Source of the DNA: JAXGPX01 sp040766745
GTDB lineage: Bacteria > Bacillota > Sulfobacillia > Fermentithermobacillales > Fermentithermobacillaceae
DNA: 64,000 nucleotides
Reading direction: 5' to 3'
Assembly: GCA_040766745.1 (NCBI GenBank)
Contig: JAXGPX010000009.1
Coordinates: forward strand, 1 to 64,000
Position numbers and translations under genes: made by a program. The notes under the pieces are model-generated. The model searched no databases. It was given only the letters and a program-made list of their open reading frames with translations, and was not told the DNA's origin. Positions 35,861 to 44,860 of the stretch are shown here, one piece after another. Each line of letters begins with the position of its first letter. The stretch's first letter is position 1.

Positions 35861-36901
35861 GTGCAGAAGAATGATGGTGGCCGGCCAGTGGACACTGAAC
35901 TTTGCCAGGAGGACTTGGTGCAAAAGTGCCCCAATTCTCTTGTAGATGGCACTGGAGTCGATAACGCAGTCTTGGATGAGGCAGCCATCAATGTGCCTGC
36001 TAATGCAGACAGCCGTTGGCTCCTGGGGCCAATTGATGCAGGTAAGGCGCTTTTCTTTGGCAATGTCATAGGGGCTTTGGCCAGGGGGATTCTCAGGGTC
36101 CCAGAAGGATATGGGGCTATAATCAACATATGTTTCTTAATTTGGCCTGTATATGCGGTTTGGAAAAAGAGACTGTCTTACAAAGACGTGTTTCACACAA
36201 ACTTCGTCTGGAATCCTGATTTTGGGTTTCTGGCGGTTTTGGCCGTAGGGATTTCATGTGCTGAACTGCTCATAATCGAGGGAATTGACTTGTTATTCAA
36301 GGGAAGGCTTGCGGACTGGGCAGGCTTATTTCCGTCTGCTCAGATGCCAGACTCGCTAATTCAGACGATCCTGATAGTTGCAGTTGCCGTTCCCATAATT
36401 GAGGAATTGCTCTTCAGAGGCTTTCTGTTAACGGCGTTTTCCCAGTGGGGCCATGGGTGGGCAGTGGTTTTCCCAGCCTTGGTGTTTGCCCTTCTCCATC
36501 ACCCTGCCGGAATGCTTGGAGCATTTGCCGCCGCTTCGGTGTCAGCCATTTCAGTGATTCATTACAAGTCGATAGTTCCTGCTATTGTAATTCATGCAAG
36601 CGGAAATCTGTTTTTAGTTCTTTTAGAGGCTTTTCACGGATGGGTCCAGCCTCCGCTGGTTGAGCTGTTCTGTATTGGAATCAGGGTTGGGTTTGTGCTT
36701 GCCGTGTTTTTGCTCCGGCACCGGCTGGCATGGATTTGGTATGAGTTCCGCCGTTATTGGTCAGAGTTTGTAAAGAGGCCCCAGTTCAAGTCTAGACTTA
36801 AGTCCCTGATGAAACACTGGTCGTGGATTTTGGTCATTATTCTCCTTGCAGTCACTGTAGTCACTGTTGTCCTTATTTCCATTTTCGGAGAGCTTGGCTG
36901 A
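35861..36901 (+). CDS. CPBP family intramembrane metalloprotease
   Basis: A 346-residue polytopic membrane protein of the CPBP (Abi/CAAX protease-like) family. The conserved motifs are EELLFRG (near residue 181), the His pair in FALLHHPAG and HASGNL. These Glu and His residues bind the active-site metal in relatives. The first 50 residues are hydrophilic and not part of the domain. A long basic loop and a final membrane segment (SWILVIILLAVTVVTVVLI) lie after the protease core. The GTG start at 35861 has an AGAGGGTGAG site. The substrate is unknown. Confidence 0.85.
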   Translation: MQKNDGGRPVDTELCQEDLVQKCPNSLVDGTGVDNAVLDEAAINVPANADSRWLLGPIDAGKALFFGNVIGALARGILRVPEGYGAIINICFLIWPVYAVWKKRLSYKDVFHTNFVWNPDFGFLAVLAVGISCAELLIIEGIDLLFKGRLADWAGLFPSAQMPDSLIQTILIVAVAVPIIEELLFRGFLLTAFSQWGHGWAVVFPALVFALLHHPAGMLGAFAAASVSAISVIHYKSIVPAIVIHASGNLFLVLLEAFHGWVQPPLVELFCIGIRVGFVLAVFLLRHRLAWIWYEFRRYWSEFVKRPQFKSRLKSLMKHWSWILVIILLAVTVVTVVLISIFGELG

Positions 36902-37084
36902 AATGAATGTCAGGATCGAACTCGAACTGCGGATCACAGTTACTGCATATGCCGCATAATCGAGCCACTCAATTACAATGCCTGGCGCAATTGCAGGGCC
37001 CCGCGCAGTTACAAGGCCGGGCTCAATTGCCTACTTCGGGTTTTGTATTAAATTGATAGATGCTGAGTTGAAGGCTTGATTACC

Positions 37085-37762
37085 TCATTGCAGGTGCTTC
37101 TTGAGAAAAGCTTCAGCCTTCTTTGCCACCTGCTTTCTTGTGTTATGTCTTTGCTTGGCCACAAACTCGATTATGTCTTTCTTGCTGCAGGATATCTCGA
37201 AGTACTTATCAAAGCAGTCGATTGCGTTTCCAAACATGATGTTTTTGCATTCCGGAGAAGGTTTCCCCTTGTAGAGATAAGTATTGTCAGCTATGCCAAG
37301 CAGCCGTTTTGTTAAGTCGCCTTCGTAGTCAGGATTTTTCACTACAAACTTCCACACATTCTTTACAGCGCTTGCGGCAGTTATCATCGAGTCAGAGTCT
37401 ATGAGGTCCAGGTATTTTTGGCAAACAGCCTCGAACTTGCGGTCACTGTCTACGTCTATGAGATTTGACAATGTAGTTATTGCTCCCCATTTGACGAAGC
37501 TATTCTGGCTGTCAATTAGATTGGCCACATCATCAAAGTATGGATATGCAAGTGAAGGTTGCTTTTCACTTAACATCCGAATTACCTTTTCACAATAGAA
37601 CTTCACGGCTCCTTTATCGGTCCTGATAATTTCGAATAACAGGCCGAGGATTTCGGGATTTGCCGTGATTTCATCAAGGAAATCGGCCACCTCAGGTTTT
37701 TGCCTGAGTCTTTCCTTCATGTGGTTCAGATTGTATTTATTTGGGTCATGGTGATCGTTCAT
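37085..37762 (-). CDS. HEAT/ARM-like repeat protein, function unknown
   Basis: A 225-residue soluble, helix-rich protein. The pattern of paired amphipathic helices (VKFYCEKVIRMLSEKQPSLAYPYFDDVANLIDS, then VKWGAITTLSNLIDVDSDRKFEAVCQKYLDLIDSDSMITAASAVKNVWKFV) looks like HEAT or ARM repeats, usually a protein-binding scaffold. The C-terminus is Lys-rich. I do not recognise a specific family and assign no function. It lies upstream of the ppnP-like gene on the same strand, 81 bases away. Confidence 0.7.
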   Translation of the reverse strand: MNDHHDPNKYNLNHMKERLRQKPEVADFLDEITANPEILGLLFEIIRTDKGAVKFYCEKVIRMLSEKQPSLAYPYFDDVANLIDSQNSFVKWGAITTLSNLIDVDSDRKFEAVCQKYLDLIDSDSMITAASAVKNVWKFVVKNPDYEGDLTKRLLGIADNTYLYKGKPSPECKNIMFGNAIDCFDKYFEISCSKKDIIEFVAKQRHNTRKQVAKKAEAFLKKHLQ

Positions 37763-37843
37763 TTGCTGATCCTATCGCCTCCGCCTCGAGCCATGCCGGT
37801 CAAGGAGTAAACGTTATCGTTCATTTGTTCCTATCTGGTTACC

Positions 37844-38122
37844 TTACCTGTAAAAACAGATGTAAGCCACATCGCCTGCTGCTTCAACGTCGAACGATTT
37901 CCCCGGCGCAACTATGAAAGTCTCACCTTTGCTATAGGCCCGGAATTCAGTCTCGCCAGGCAGCTTAGCGTTGAGAATTCCTTCGATTACAGTCATATGC
38001 TCCTCAGATGACGTAGAGAAAGTGTACTTGCCGGGCTTCATCACTCCAACTGTGGCCGGCCCTTCGTTGGTATCCAGCGAAAGGCTTTGTACCTTACCGT
38101 CGAAATAGACACTGTGTTTCAT
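37844..38122 (-). CDS. ppnP: Pyrimidine/purine nucleoside phosphorylase PpnP
   Basis: A 92-residue single-domain cupin of the PpnP (YaiE, formerly DUF1255) family, which phosphorolyses several nucleosides. Typical features are the YFDGKVQSLSL start, GVMKPGKYTFSTSSEEHMTVIEG, and the end YSKGETFIVAPGKSFDVEA...YICFY. Length matches the family (about 93). ATG 38122 follows AAGGAGGCGCCGTCC. The lysylphosphatidylglycerol-synthase-like gene ends 34 bases upstream. Confidence 0.92.
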   Translation of the reverse strand: MKHSVYFDGKVQSLSLDTNEGPATVGVMKPGKYTFSTSSEEHMTVIEGILNAKLPGETEFRAYSKGETFIVAPGKSFDVEAAGDVAYICFYR

Positions 38123-38156
38123 GGACGGCGCCTCCTTGTTGTTACTTACCAGATCA

Positions 38157-39398
38157 TTACTGCAGTCGTTTCAATTTATCCTTCCTTGTCTTCCCTTTAC
38201 CGGTGCCTAGAAGGTAGAAACTGAGAAGCCCAGCCAGAGCAGGCAGCCAGTAGGTGATTAACCTGTAGAGCAGGGAGGCAGCGCCCGATGAAGCAGAATC
38301 AACTCCCAGGTTAGTGAACACTGTCCACAGGGAAACCATATATACTCCTATGCCGTTTGGAATGAAGGTGAGAAGCGACATCACGGTTCCGGTGGTAAAA
38401 CCCCAGGTAAGCGAGGCTATGGCGATACTGTTTCCAATTGCTCTGAACAGACAGTAAAGAATCAGAATATCGGTGACTGTGATTGCGGTGGCGGAACCGA
38501 CGATCAGCCCGAGGAGTTTGGGATTCTTCGGGAGTTCCCTGGTTTTCAGTGTAAATTCAGCTACTGCAGCGAGAGTCTTTTCTTCATCCAGGGGCCGGTG
38601 GTTTGCCAGCGGCAGAAGCAAGTTTGCCGTCTGGACTGCTTTGCGGCTTATGTAGGCAGCAGCTGATGGGAACATAATGAGGGCTACGAAGCCTGCCAGG
38701 GCAACGGATACAAGGCCAGTCATGACTACCAGAGACGTCCTGGTAATGCTGTACAATGTGGCACCGGGCGCAAGATATTCGATATAGGGAAGGCGGATCA
38801 GTGAGTACAAGACAAAAGCTGAGAATGCCCCGTAGTCGAACACATAGTACAGGGCGTTCGCTGCAGAACTGGTCCAGGCTGGCAGCCCTTCCTTTTTGGC
38901 TGCCCCTACGAAAGTGATGAACGATGCCACGTTTCCTAGAGGCATAGTGTGTTCAAAGAAGGTGCTGAACAGAGAAATCAAGTATACCCTGACAAGAGGC
39001 ACTTTGTAGCCCAGCATGCGGTACAGTGCCTGATACAGCACTGCTTCCCAGAATATGATCGTTAGTTCCAGGAAAACTGCTGCACCTATCCATACCTTAC
39101 CGGCTTTCTGCAAGAGGCCCAGTACTGTCGATAGGTTATGGTGTCCGCCGGTTGCGCGGAACCAAAATACCAGGAAGAGAATTCCTGTTATTGTCCCCAA
39201 GAGTGGCAGCAACCCAGTTATCTTCCTTTTTACCGGCCGCTGCCAAGGGGAAGGTGGCCTACCGCGGCTGTCTCTGCTGCTTTGGCGGCGTTTGCTGTCC
39301 TTGTTGCCCTCACCGTGGCAATTTCCGTGTTCACTGCTTTCTCCGTTTTCTCCGCTTTCATGCGGGACGTTATCGATATTCATGAAGCCTATTTTCAC
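38157..39398 (-). CDS. Flippase-like/LPG synthase transmembrane family protein
   Basis: A 413-residue membrane protein with about eight helices, resembling the UPF0104/lysylphosphatidylglycerol synthase transmembrane domain. The block FSTFFEHTMPLGNVASFITFVGAAKKEG and the late FIPNGIGVYMVSLWTVFTNLGV with LLYRLITYWLPALAGL are characteristic. No aminoacyl-transferase domain is attached, so it is likely a lipid-flippase-type module. The first 60 residues are a hydrophilic Ser/Gly/Arg-rich region, probably cytoplasmic and low in complexity. Confidence 0.82.
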   Translation of the reverse strand: MKIGFMNIDNVPHESGENGESSEHGNCHGEGNKDSKRRQSSRDSRGRPPSPWQRPVKRKITGLLPLLGTITGILFLVFWFRATGGHHNLSTVLGLLQKAGKVWIGAAVFLELTIIFWEAVLYQALYRMLGYKVPLVRVYLISLFSTFFEHTMPLGNVASFITFVGAAKKEGLPAWTSSAANALYYVFDYGAFSAFVLYSLIRLPYIEYLAPGATLYSITRTSLVVMTGLVSVALAGFVALIMFPSAAAYISRKAVQTANLLLPLANHRPLDEEKTLAAVAEFTLKTRELPKNPKLLGLIVGSATAITVTDILILYCLFRAIGNSIAIASLTWGFTTGTVMSLLTFIPNGIGVYMVSLWTVFTNLGVDSASSGAASLLYRLITYWLPALAGLLSFYLLGTGKGKTRKDKLKRLQ

Positions 39399-39548
39399 AT
39401 CCGTTTTTGGGTTTTCCGGCTGTACTCAGGATTTCCAGTCACCTCAGGTTGAATGACAGCTGAAACAGGGATGTTTTGGCTGAGGGGGCGGAAGCATGGA
39501 TGCTGCCTGAGACGGCGGCTCGAACTTGGCTATTCGGCACGTCGGGCT

Positions 39549-39641
39549 GTGAGGTCCTATGGATGCTGCGCGGCCCAGGAGGCAGGAGCGAGGTAGTGAG
39601 GTCCTATGGATGCTGCCTGGCTGGTGGGCAGGAGCGAGGTA
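39549..39641. repeat. 47-bp tandem duplication
   Basis: Two nearly identical units start at 39549 and 39596 (GTGAGGTCCTATGGATGCTG...GGAGCGAGGTA). A shorter related piece (GCATGGATGCTGCCTGAGA) lies at 39493. It sits in a 776-base gap with no supported gene. Confidence 0.85.
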
Positions 39642-39674
39642 CCCTGAGTTAGGTTGATCTGACTCTGGCGTACC

Positions 39675-40104
39675 GGTGCGAAAACGGAGGGGTTTCATGT
39701 AGAATCGGTGCGGAATCGGACGGGTTTGGATGAAAAGTGGTGCGAAATCGGAGGGGTGCTGAGTTAGGTTAACCTGAATCTGGCGTACCGGTGCGAAAAC
39801 GGATGAGTTTAATGTAAAACCGGTGCGGAACCGGACGAGTTTGGGTGAAAAGGGGTGTGAAACCGGAGGGGGTCGGGCGGAAACTGGATAGGATTCGAGT
39901 TAGGGAAATCTGAATCTGGCGGACCGGTGCGAAAGCGGAGGGGTTTGGCGCAAAACCGGTGCGGAACCGGACGAGTCGGGATGAAAAGTGGTGCGGAACC
40001 GGATTGGTTCTCAGTTAGGGTGATTTGAACCGGGCAGACTGGTGCGAAAATGGAGCGGTTCGAGGTACAATCGGTGCTTAATCGGACCGCTTCTGAGTCG
40101 ATAT
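39675..40104. repeat. Nested tandem repeat, 32-bp units in about 115-bp super-units
   Basis: GGTGCGAAA/GGTGCGGAA units start at 39675, 39707, 39739, then 39790, 39822, 39854, then 39926, 39958, 39990, then 40041 and 40073. Each triplet is followed by a spacer with GAGTTAGGxxxATCTGAATCTGGCG. The super-period is 115, 136 and 115 bases. Units alternate between CGGAGGG and CGGACGAG forms. The array ends about 70 bases before the next gene. No ORF covers it convincingly. Confidence 0.85.
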
Positions 40105-40174
40105 AGGAAATTCCGACAATTGCAGAGATGGATTTCTACAAGTTAGTGAGTTTGCGTTCGCCGATTGACAGATA

Positions 40175-41041
40175 TTGACACTTAAGGGCGGGCATGGTAA
40201 TATCTTGCTCGGAACCACTGAATATGGGTGGATAGCCTGCAAAGGCGACACAATACTGAGGAAAGAGGGGTCCGGGGGTAAGTTGAGGCTTGTTGAATCG
40301 ATCCTGTTGGCTGTGCATACAGCCAGGGAATTGTCTCCTACAAACAAACATGTTGCAGCTGTCATGAACCTGCATCGCCCAGAGACTTTCTCAGAACTGG
40401 CAAAACTGTGCTATATGTCGATAACTGCCACAAGGCGTGCGTGTGAGACTTTGAAGGAACACGGTTGGCTAATAGTAGATGATTCCTCATATCAACACAG
40501 GCTAATCGTAACTTGGCCGGAGTACGTGCAAGTAGAGCTGGCAAGAGCATTCGAAGAAGAATATTCGTTGTCTCCTAACAGGGGCGAGTTTCTAGGCAAA
40601 CTGTACCTTGAACTGCTCATACCTGACCGTAACTATGTTGATAACGCAAGGCCGCCCTTCATTATCAACCCGCAGACAGACAAACCGTTGGAATATGATC
40701 GCTTATTCATAAAGAAGCTGGTGGCTTTTGAGCATAATGGGCTGCAGCACTTTGGGCCCACAGAGATGTTCCCAGATGTCGATCAGTTTAAGGACTTGAG
40801 AACCAGAGATCTTGTTAAGATGTCGCTCAGCCAGGAAAATGGAATTACGCTGGTCATTTTTACGTATCAGGACCTAAGTTTGGCGAAAATGGCAGAGAAA
40901 ATTCCTCCCCAACTATCCAAGAATCCAGTAGACACAAATGGGCTCTTTATAAAGACTCTGGAGAGATATGCACGGGCTTACAGGAACAACGTTAGCCGGG
41001 TCGAAAACAAGAATCGCAAGCAGGCCCAACAGGGCAAATAG
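40175..41041 (+). CDS. Winged-helix protein with PD-(D/E)XK-like nuclease domain
   Basis: A 288-residue protein. Residues about 70-115 (ETFSELAKLCYMSITATRRACETLKEHGWLIVDD) look like a winged-helix DNA-binding domain. Residues about 140-240 resemble a small PD-(D/E)XK nuclease of the Vsr/DUF559 style: KLYLELLI, then LEYDRLF (D175), VAFEHNGLQHF (E186, N188, Q191, H192), and RDLVKMSLSQENGITLVIF, similar to the usual D-x-K-x-x-x-C-x-x-x-x-I tail. The ATG at 40175 has no strong ribosome site. A DNA methyltransferase follows on the same strand, so a restriction role is a reasonable inference. Nuclease activity is not proven; a repair or homing-type role is the alternative. Confidence 0.6.
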   Translation: MTLKGGHGNILLGTTEYGWIACKGDTILRKEGSGGKLRLVESILLAVHTARELSPTNKHVAAVMNLHRPETFSELAKLCYMSITATRRACETLKEHGWLIVDDSSYQHRLIVTWPEYVQVELARAFEEEYSLSPNRGEFLGKLYLELLIPDRNYVDNARPPFIINPQTDKPLEYDRLFIKKLVAFEHNGLQHFGPTEMFPDVDQFKDLRTRDLVKMSLSQENGITLVIFTYQDLSLAKMAEKIPPQLSKNPVDTNGLFIKTLERYARAYRNNVSRVENKNRKQAQQGK

Positions 41042-41499
41042 GACATTGATATAGCAGTGGCAAGTACAGACGTCTTTTTTCGGCACATAGGAGCTATTTC
41101 GCATACACATAGAACAGAAATAACACATGAAATGCACAACACATACAGGCCGCACAGGCTGGACAGAACGCATAGGTGCATAGGTTGGACAGGACACACA
41201 AACCAGGAAAACACAAAAACCACGCAAGACACACAGAACTCTCAAAACACATAACGCCACTGAAAGATGCGATAACAGCACCGGCAAAAAGGATAGATCC
41301 TTGAGTGTCGAGAACAAATGTACACAAATACATTCTGGATATAAAGGTTCAGACATGTAATTTTCCAATGGGTTCAAATAGGAGCTAAATAATCGAGTAA
41401 TATTAGTGTAGTCCCAATTCGTTGTCCGTCGTATCAACGGTCCTCGTTATGCACGTTGTGTGCGTCATGCACGTCATCTACGTTGACGTAAGTCGGGCA
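41042..41499 (+). other. AC-rich gap between nuclease-like and methyltransferase genes
   Basis: This 458-base gap is strongly strand-skewed to A and C between about 41090 and 41255, with loose short repeats (GGCTGGACAGAACGCATAGG, GGTTGGACAGGACACAC, ACACAxAAACC). Open frames here are by-products of the skew. The methyltransferase frame extends back to 41422 through TGCACGT-type repeats, which I treat as upstream sequence. Confidence 0.45.
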
Positions 41500-42675
41500 A
41501 TGCAGGACAACCTGGAGGTGAAGGTGCTGACAGTATCAAGTAGGTTACCTGGGTCAGGTGAGTATATAGATCAGATCTTCTGTAAGTCAAGCCAGGCCAT
41601 GGAAGAATTGCCTGACAGTTCGGTGGCCCTTACTGTAACGTCGCCGCCTTATTGGAACGCCATTGATTATGATCGCCATGTCCAGAATCCTGGCCAAAAC
41701 TACAGAACTCGGAGCTATTCGGTTGGATACCACGATTACCGGGACTACTTGGGCTGGCTCCGGCAAATTTCCGATGAAATCTTGCGTGTCACAAAGCCAG
41801 GCGGTTTTATGGCCATGGTAATCGGGACTGTGCTTCTTGATCGCAAGCACTACCCGGTGCCCTTTGACGTAATATCCATGCTAACTGGAGGGCAAGAGGC
41901 ATGCCACGAGGCATGCTGCCAACACTCGCTGCACGGACGTGAACGTGCCAGGAATGCTAAGTCTGGTGCAGGGGCTCATGCCAAGTCTAGCGTCTGGGTT
42001 AATGCTGAGTCTCAAGCCGGACCACATGCCAAGTCTAGCGTACGGGTTAATGCTGAGTTTCAAGCCAAATCACATAGCCAGTCTAGTGCCGGGCCTAACT
42101 GGGAGTTTCACCAGGATATCATCTGGCACAAGGTCACCGGTGGTGTTAAAAGGGCAGGGGTTTTCATCCAAAAACCATATCCGGGATATTATTACCCTAA
42201 CATTATGACAGAATATATTCTCATTTTCAGAAAACCGGGCCCTCAAATCTATACGGGCAAGGCCCAGGTTAATAGGGAGGAAGCACGAGTAGAGGTGCAG
42301 CGGCTTTTCACCAACGAAATTGCAAACTCAGTCTGGCACATAGCCCCTGTGCCGCCGCGGTATCTGGAGCATCCGTGCCCTTTTCCTGAAGAAATACCGT
42401 ACAGGCTGATTCAACTTTACTCGTATCCCCAGGACCTTGTACTTGACCCTTTTTGCGGCTCAGGGCAGACATTAAAAGTCGCCGGCCACCTGGGGCGCCA
42501 TTATTGTGGATACGATATAAACCGGGAGTATGTTGAACTTGCCAGGAAAAGGATTAGTGAACCGTTGGCAGTCCGGCACGAGCAGCTTATTGCAGTGTTT
42601 GAGAAGATTCCCATCGACGAGCCACCGCCTAAGGAACCAGTGAAAGGTACCAAGGGTCGACGGCCAGGCACTTAA
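41500..42675 (+). CDS. DNA methyltransferase, beta-class N4-cytosine/N6-adenine type
   Basis: A 391-residue SAM-dependent DNA methyltransferase. Motif IV TSPPYWN comes first (near residue 50), followed by ILRVTKPGGF, DIIWHK and PNIMTEYILIFRK, and motif I DPFCGSGQT comes late (near 316) with GYDINREYVELARKRI. That order marks the beta class; SPPYW leans towards N4-cytosine. Between motif VI and DIIW sits an unusual insertion of about 70 residues with a 16-residue repeat (HAKSSVWVNAE, HAKSSVRVNAE). I chose ATG 41500; GTG 41524, right after GGAGG at 41514, is also plausible. The neighbour upstream is nuclease-like. Confidence 0.88.
   Translation: MQDNLEVKVLTVSSRLPGSGEYIDQIFCKSSQAMEELPDSSVALTVTSPPYWNAIDYDRHVQNPGQNYRTRSYSVGYHDYRDYLGWLRQISDEILRVTKPGGFMAMVIGTVLLDRKHYPVPFDVISMLTGGQEACHEACCQHSLHGRERARNAKSGAGAHAKSSVWVNAESQAGPHAKSSVRVNAEFQAKSHSQSSAGPNWEFHQDIIWHKVTGGVKRAGVFIQKPYPGYYYPNIMTEYILIFRKPGPQIYTGKAQVNREEARVEVQRLFTNEIANSVWHIAPVPPRYLEHPCPFPEEIPYRLIQLYSYPQDLVLDPFCGSGQTLKVAGHLGRHYCGYDINREYVELARKRISEPLAVRHEQLIAVFEKIPIDEPPPKEPVKGTKGRRPGT
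41957..42110 (+). repeat. 48-bp in-frame tandem repeat inside the methyltransferase gene
   Basis: Units start at 41977, 42025 and 42073 (CATGCCAAGTCTAGCG...), with a partial unit before 41977. The period of 48 keeps the reading frame. The third copy is more diverged. It encodes the 16-residue repeat in the insertion described for the methyltransferase. Confidence 0.9.
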
Positions 42676-42831
42676 TCTAGTTCCTAAGTACCGGATACTC
42701 TGGCCGTGGCGCGATAGCCCCGGCCAGAGTGAGAAATTACCGAATCTAGCTCTTAGTTACCGGTATGGGGACCAGCCGATAACCGTCAGGAACCTTTCAC
42801 ATTTGCGGTGAAGGCGAAACGGTTTGCAGAC

Positions 42832-44472
42832 CTATTTGAGCCTGGCTAGTTTTTCAATGAGCGACTTCAACAACTGGGGCACCACTTCCAGCGAATAATC
42901 CAGTTCTAGTCTTTCAATAAACTTGTGGGCATCCTTGCCTGCAGGGCCAAGATTCACCACCGGGATATCAAGTTTCAACAGATCGTCTAGGGGAATATCG
43001 TAGACATGTCCCCATCCGGGAGTATTGAGGGCAAGAGGCAGTAATTCCTCTCGCTTGCCCTGGAAACCGACGTAACTCAGGTCGCTGATTGACGCGAAAT
43101 GTTCTGAGATTGCCAGGGTTTCATCGAACCGGTCACGGGCTTCGTCAATGACCTGGTTAACGGCTTCAAGGAGCCCTATCTCCCTATCTGACTGGCGCTT
43201 ATTAGCCCTGTGCGGGTAATATGGCGGCAAGAACCCTATGACTATCATTGGGCGCTTATCGGGATACAGCCTCAGCAGCTCTCCTACTATGTACAGGGAT
43301 TTATCCCTCTCGTCAGCATCGTCTGGAATGTTATTTATGAACGTTTCAACGTGTTCGGCCAGGTTTCCATCGAAGCTTGCGGCCACCTCCTGGAACAATT
43401 CGTGCCAGGTTATTACCTTAGGATCCCAGGGAATAGGTACAGGCGTTTCTGCTATTTCCGAGAACTCGTTTGCGCTGTCGACAACATGATCAATAGCAGT
43501 TTCAAATGCCTTTAACGCTATTTCATTCATTTTCTCAAGTATTTCGGCTGGAGTGCTTGTGACTGTCAGGTGGTTAAAGTAAATTGCGGCTCTGGCAGGC
43601 AAAGTCACAGAGTAAAGTTCCCTCAGATCCCGTTGTTTGAGGGCTGCAGGCGGCGGATACACTTCGCCCCTCCACGATTCGGCCCAATCAGGATTACCTT
43701 CCAAGAGCATGTTGACGGCCGAACTCATAAGGTTGGCATTTAGCCCTGCATAGTATTGGCCTACGTGGGATTCCCGCCCTACACAGTAAAACATCGGCAT
43801 GATTTTCCCGATAGTTCCGATGTCTACATACCGGTTCTTGTCTCCCGGGTATTTCGGGATGATGCCTTCGCTGTTGACACATGCGACAAAGTCCATACCA
43901 GCATCTTGCAGGTTGGCAAGGTACGTAATGGCTGCCCTCATCCCGGCAGAGTTGTTCTCCTCGTCGCCTACTGCAAGAAATGCAATATTTACGGGCAAAT
44001 CCTTGGGATTGCGGGAGTACTCAGCCAGCAGTGCCATTTCTATAGCCAGCCCGCATTTCATGTCCATTACGCCTCTGCCGAACAGGTACCTGCCAGATTG
44101 CAGGTCCCTGGCGGCTTCTTCCGGAAGATCTAACTCGGCCACGCGCTTTGTATATTCTTCCGGGTGAAAAGCAAGGCCGGAAAGCGCCCTTGATTCACTG
44201 GTATCTACTACGTCAAGGTGGCCTGTAAGGATTATGGTGCGTTTAGTTTCGGGCTCGGCCTTTACTATGGCAAATACCGCTTTGCGGCCAAATGGATCGT
44301 TAGGAATCGGAATGAACTCCAAATTGCTCTTATTAATCTTGAAGTAAGGTAGTTCAGCCAGCTTGTCATGAATAAGTTGGGCTAGTTCAGTTTCGCCGGG
44401 GCCTGGCGAGACACTTGGAATCCTCACCAGATCAATCAATAGGCTGTATATCGAGTCTCGAGAAGTATTCAC
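42832..44472 (-). CDS. RocB-like M20 family peptidase
   Basis: A 546-residue zinc peptidase-type protein of the M20 family, closest to RocB (arginine utilisation protein) in size and layout. The metal site shows as TGHLDVVD, the GRGVMDMKCG motif and VGDEENNSAGMRAA; HVGQYYAGLNANL and GPAGKDAHKF follow. GTG 44472 follows AGAGGAGGCGTCACC; the frame stays open to 44532 without a ribosome site. RocB's own reaction is not clearly established, so substrate remains open. No rocD/E/F-like neighbour is present. Confidence 0.85.
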   Translation of the reverse strand: MNTSRDSIYSLLIDLVRIPSVSPGPGETELAQLIHDKLAELPYFKINKSNLEFIPIPNDPFGRKAVFAIVKAEPETKRTIILTGHLDVVDTSESRALSGLAFHPEEYTKRVAELDLPEEAARDLQSGRYLFGRGVMDMKCGLAIEMALLAEYSRNPKDLPVNIAFLAVGDEENNSAGMRAAITYLANLQDAGMDFVACVNSEGIIPKYPGDKNRYVDIGTIGKIMPMFYCVGRESHVGQYYAGLNANLMSSAVNMLLEGNPDWAESWRGEVYPPPAALKQRDLRELYSVTLPARAAIYFNHLTVTSTPAEILEKMNEIALKAFETAIDHVVDSANEFSEIAETPVPIPWDPKVITWHELFQEVAASFDGNLAEHVETFINNIPDDADERDKSLYIVGELLRLYPDKRPMIVIGFLPPYYPHRANKRQSDREIGLLEAVNQVIDEARDRFDETLAISEHFASISDLSYVGFQGKREELLPLALNTPGWGHVYDIPLDDLLKLDIPVVNLGPAGKDAHKFIERLELDYSLEVVPQLLKSLIEKLARLK

Positions 44473-44680
44473 GGTGACGCCTCCTCTTTTTGTAGTATGA
44501 GCGGCCGCAGTATGCATTAGGTAAAGAGTCATGGTTTCTATGGTTGGTTGGCAAATACGGTTTCGCCCAAGACTCTTGAATCTCCTTCTTTTTTATGCAT
44601 CGATGCATAGATCTGACAACGATGCATGGCATAGATGGGATGCAGTTATTTTTGGTGCAACCCTACATGAGGCAGACGAA

Positions 44681-44860
44681 CTTGGATAGGGGCACAGACG
44701 AACATATACTAGGCGCAATCGTGTATGGGGCGCAGGCGAACACACATTAGGCGGGCCATCGTGTATGGGGCGCAGGCGAACACACATTAGGCGGGCCATC
44801 GTGCATGGAGCACAGACGAACATACACGAGGCGGCGAACATGCATAGGTACAAGCGAACA
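44681..44860. repeat. 40-bp tandem repeat upstream of the TIM-barrel gene
   Basis: Two exact-like units start at 44721 and 44761 (GTGTATGGGGCGCAGGCGAA...), a third diverged unit at 44801, and a weaker one at about 44681. Further GCGAACATGCATAG motifs reach 44869. It occupies most of the 44473-44968 gap. A minus-strand open frame over it is a by-product of the repeat. Confidence 0.85.

Noticed and set aside
41042..41420. Short Thr/His-rich or Cys-rich frames on either strand
   Set aside because: They follow from the A/C skew of the strand; no ribosome sites and no similarity to known proteins.
41422..41499. Upstream extension of the methyltransferase
   Set aside because: The added residues come from TGCACGT-type repeats, give a Val/His-rich run unlike the family, and lack a ribosome site.
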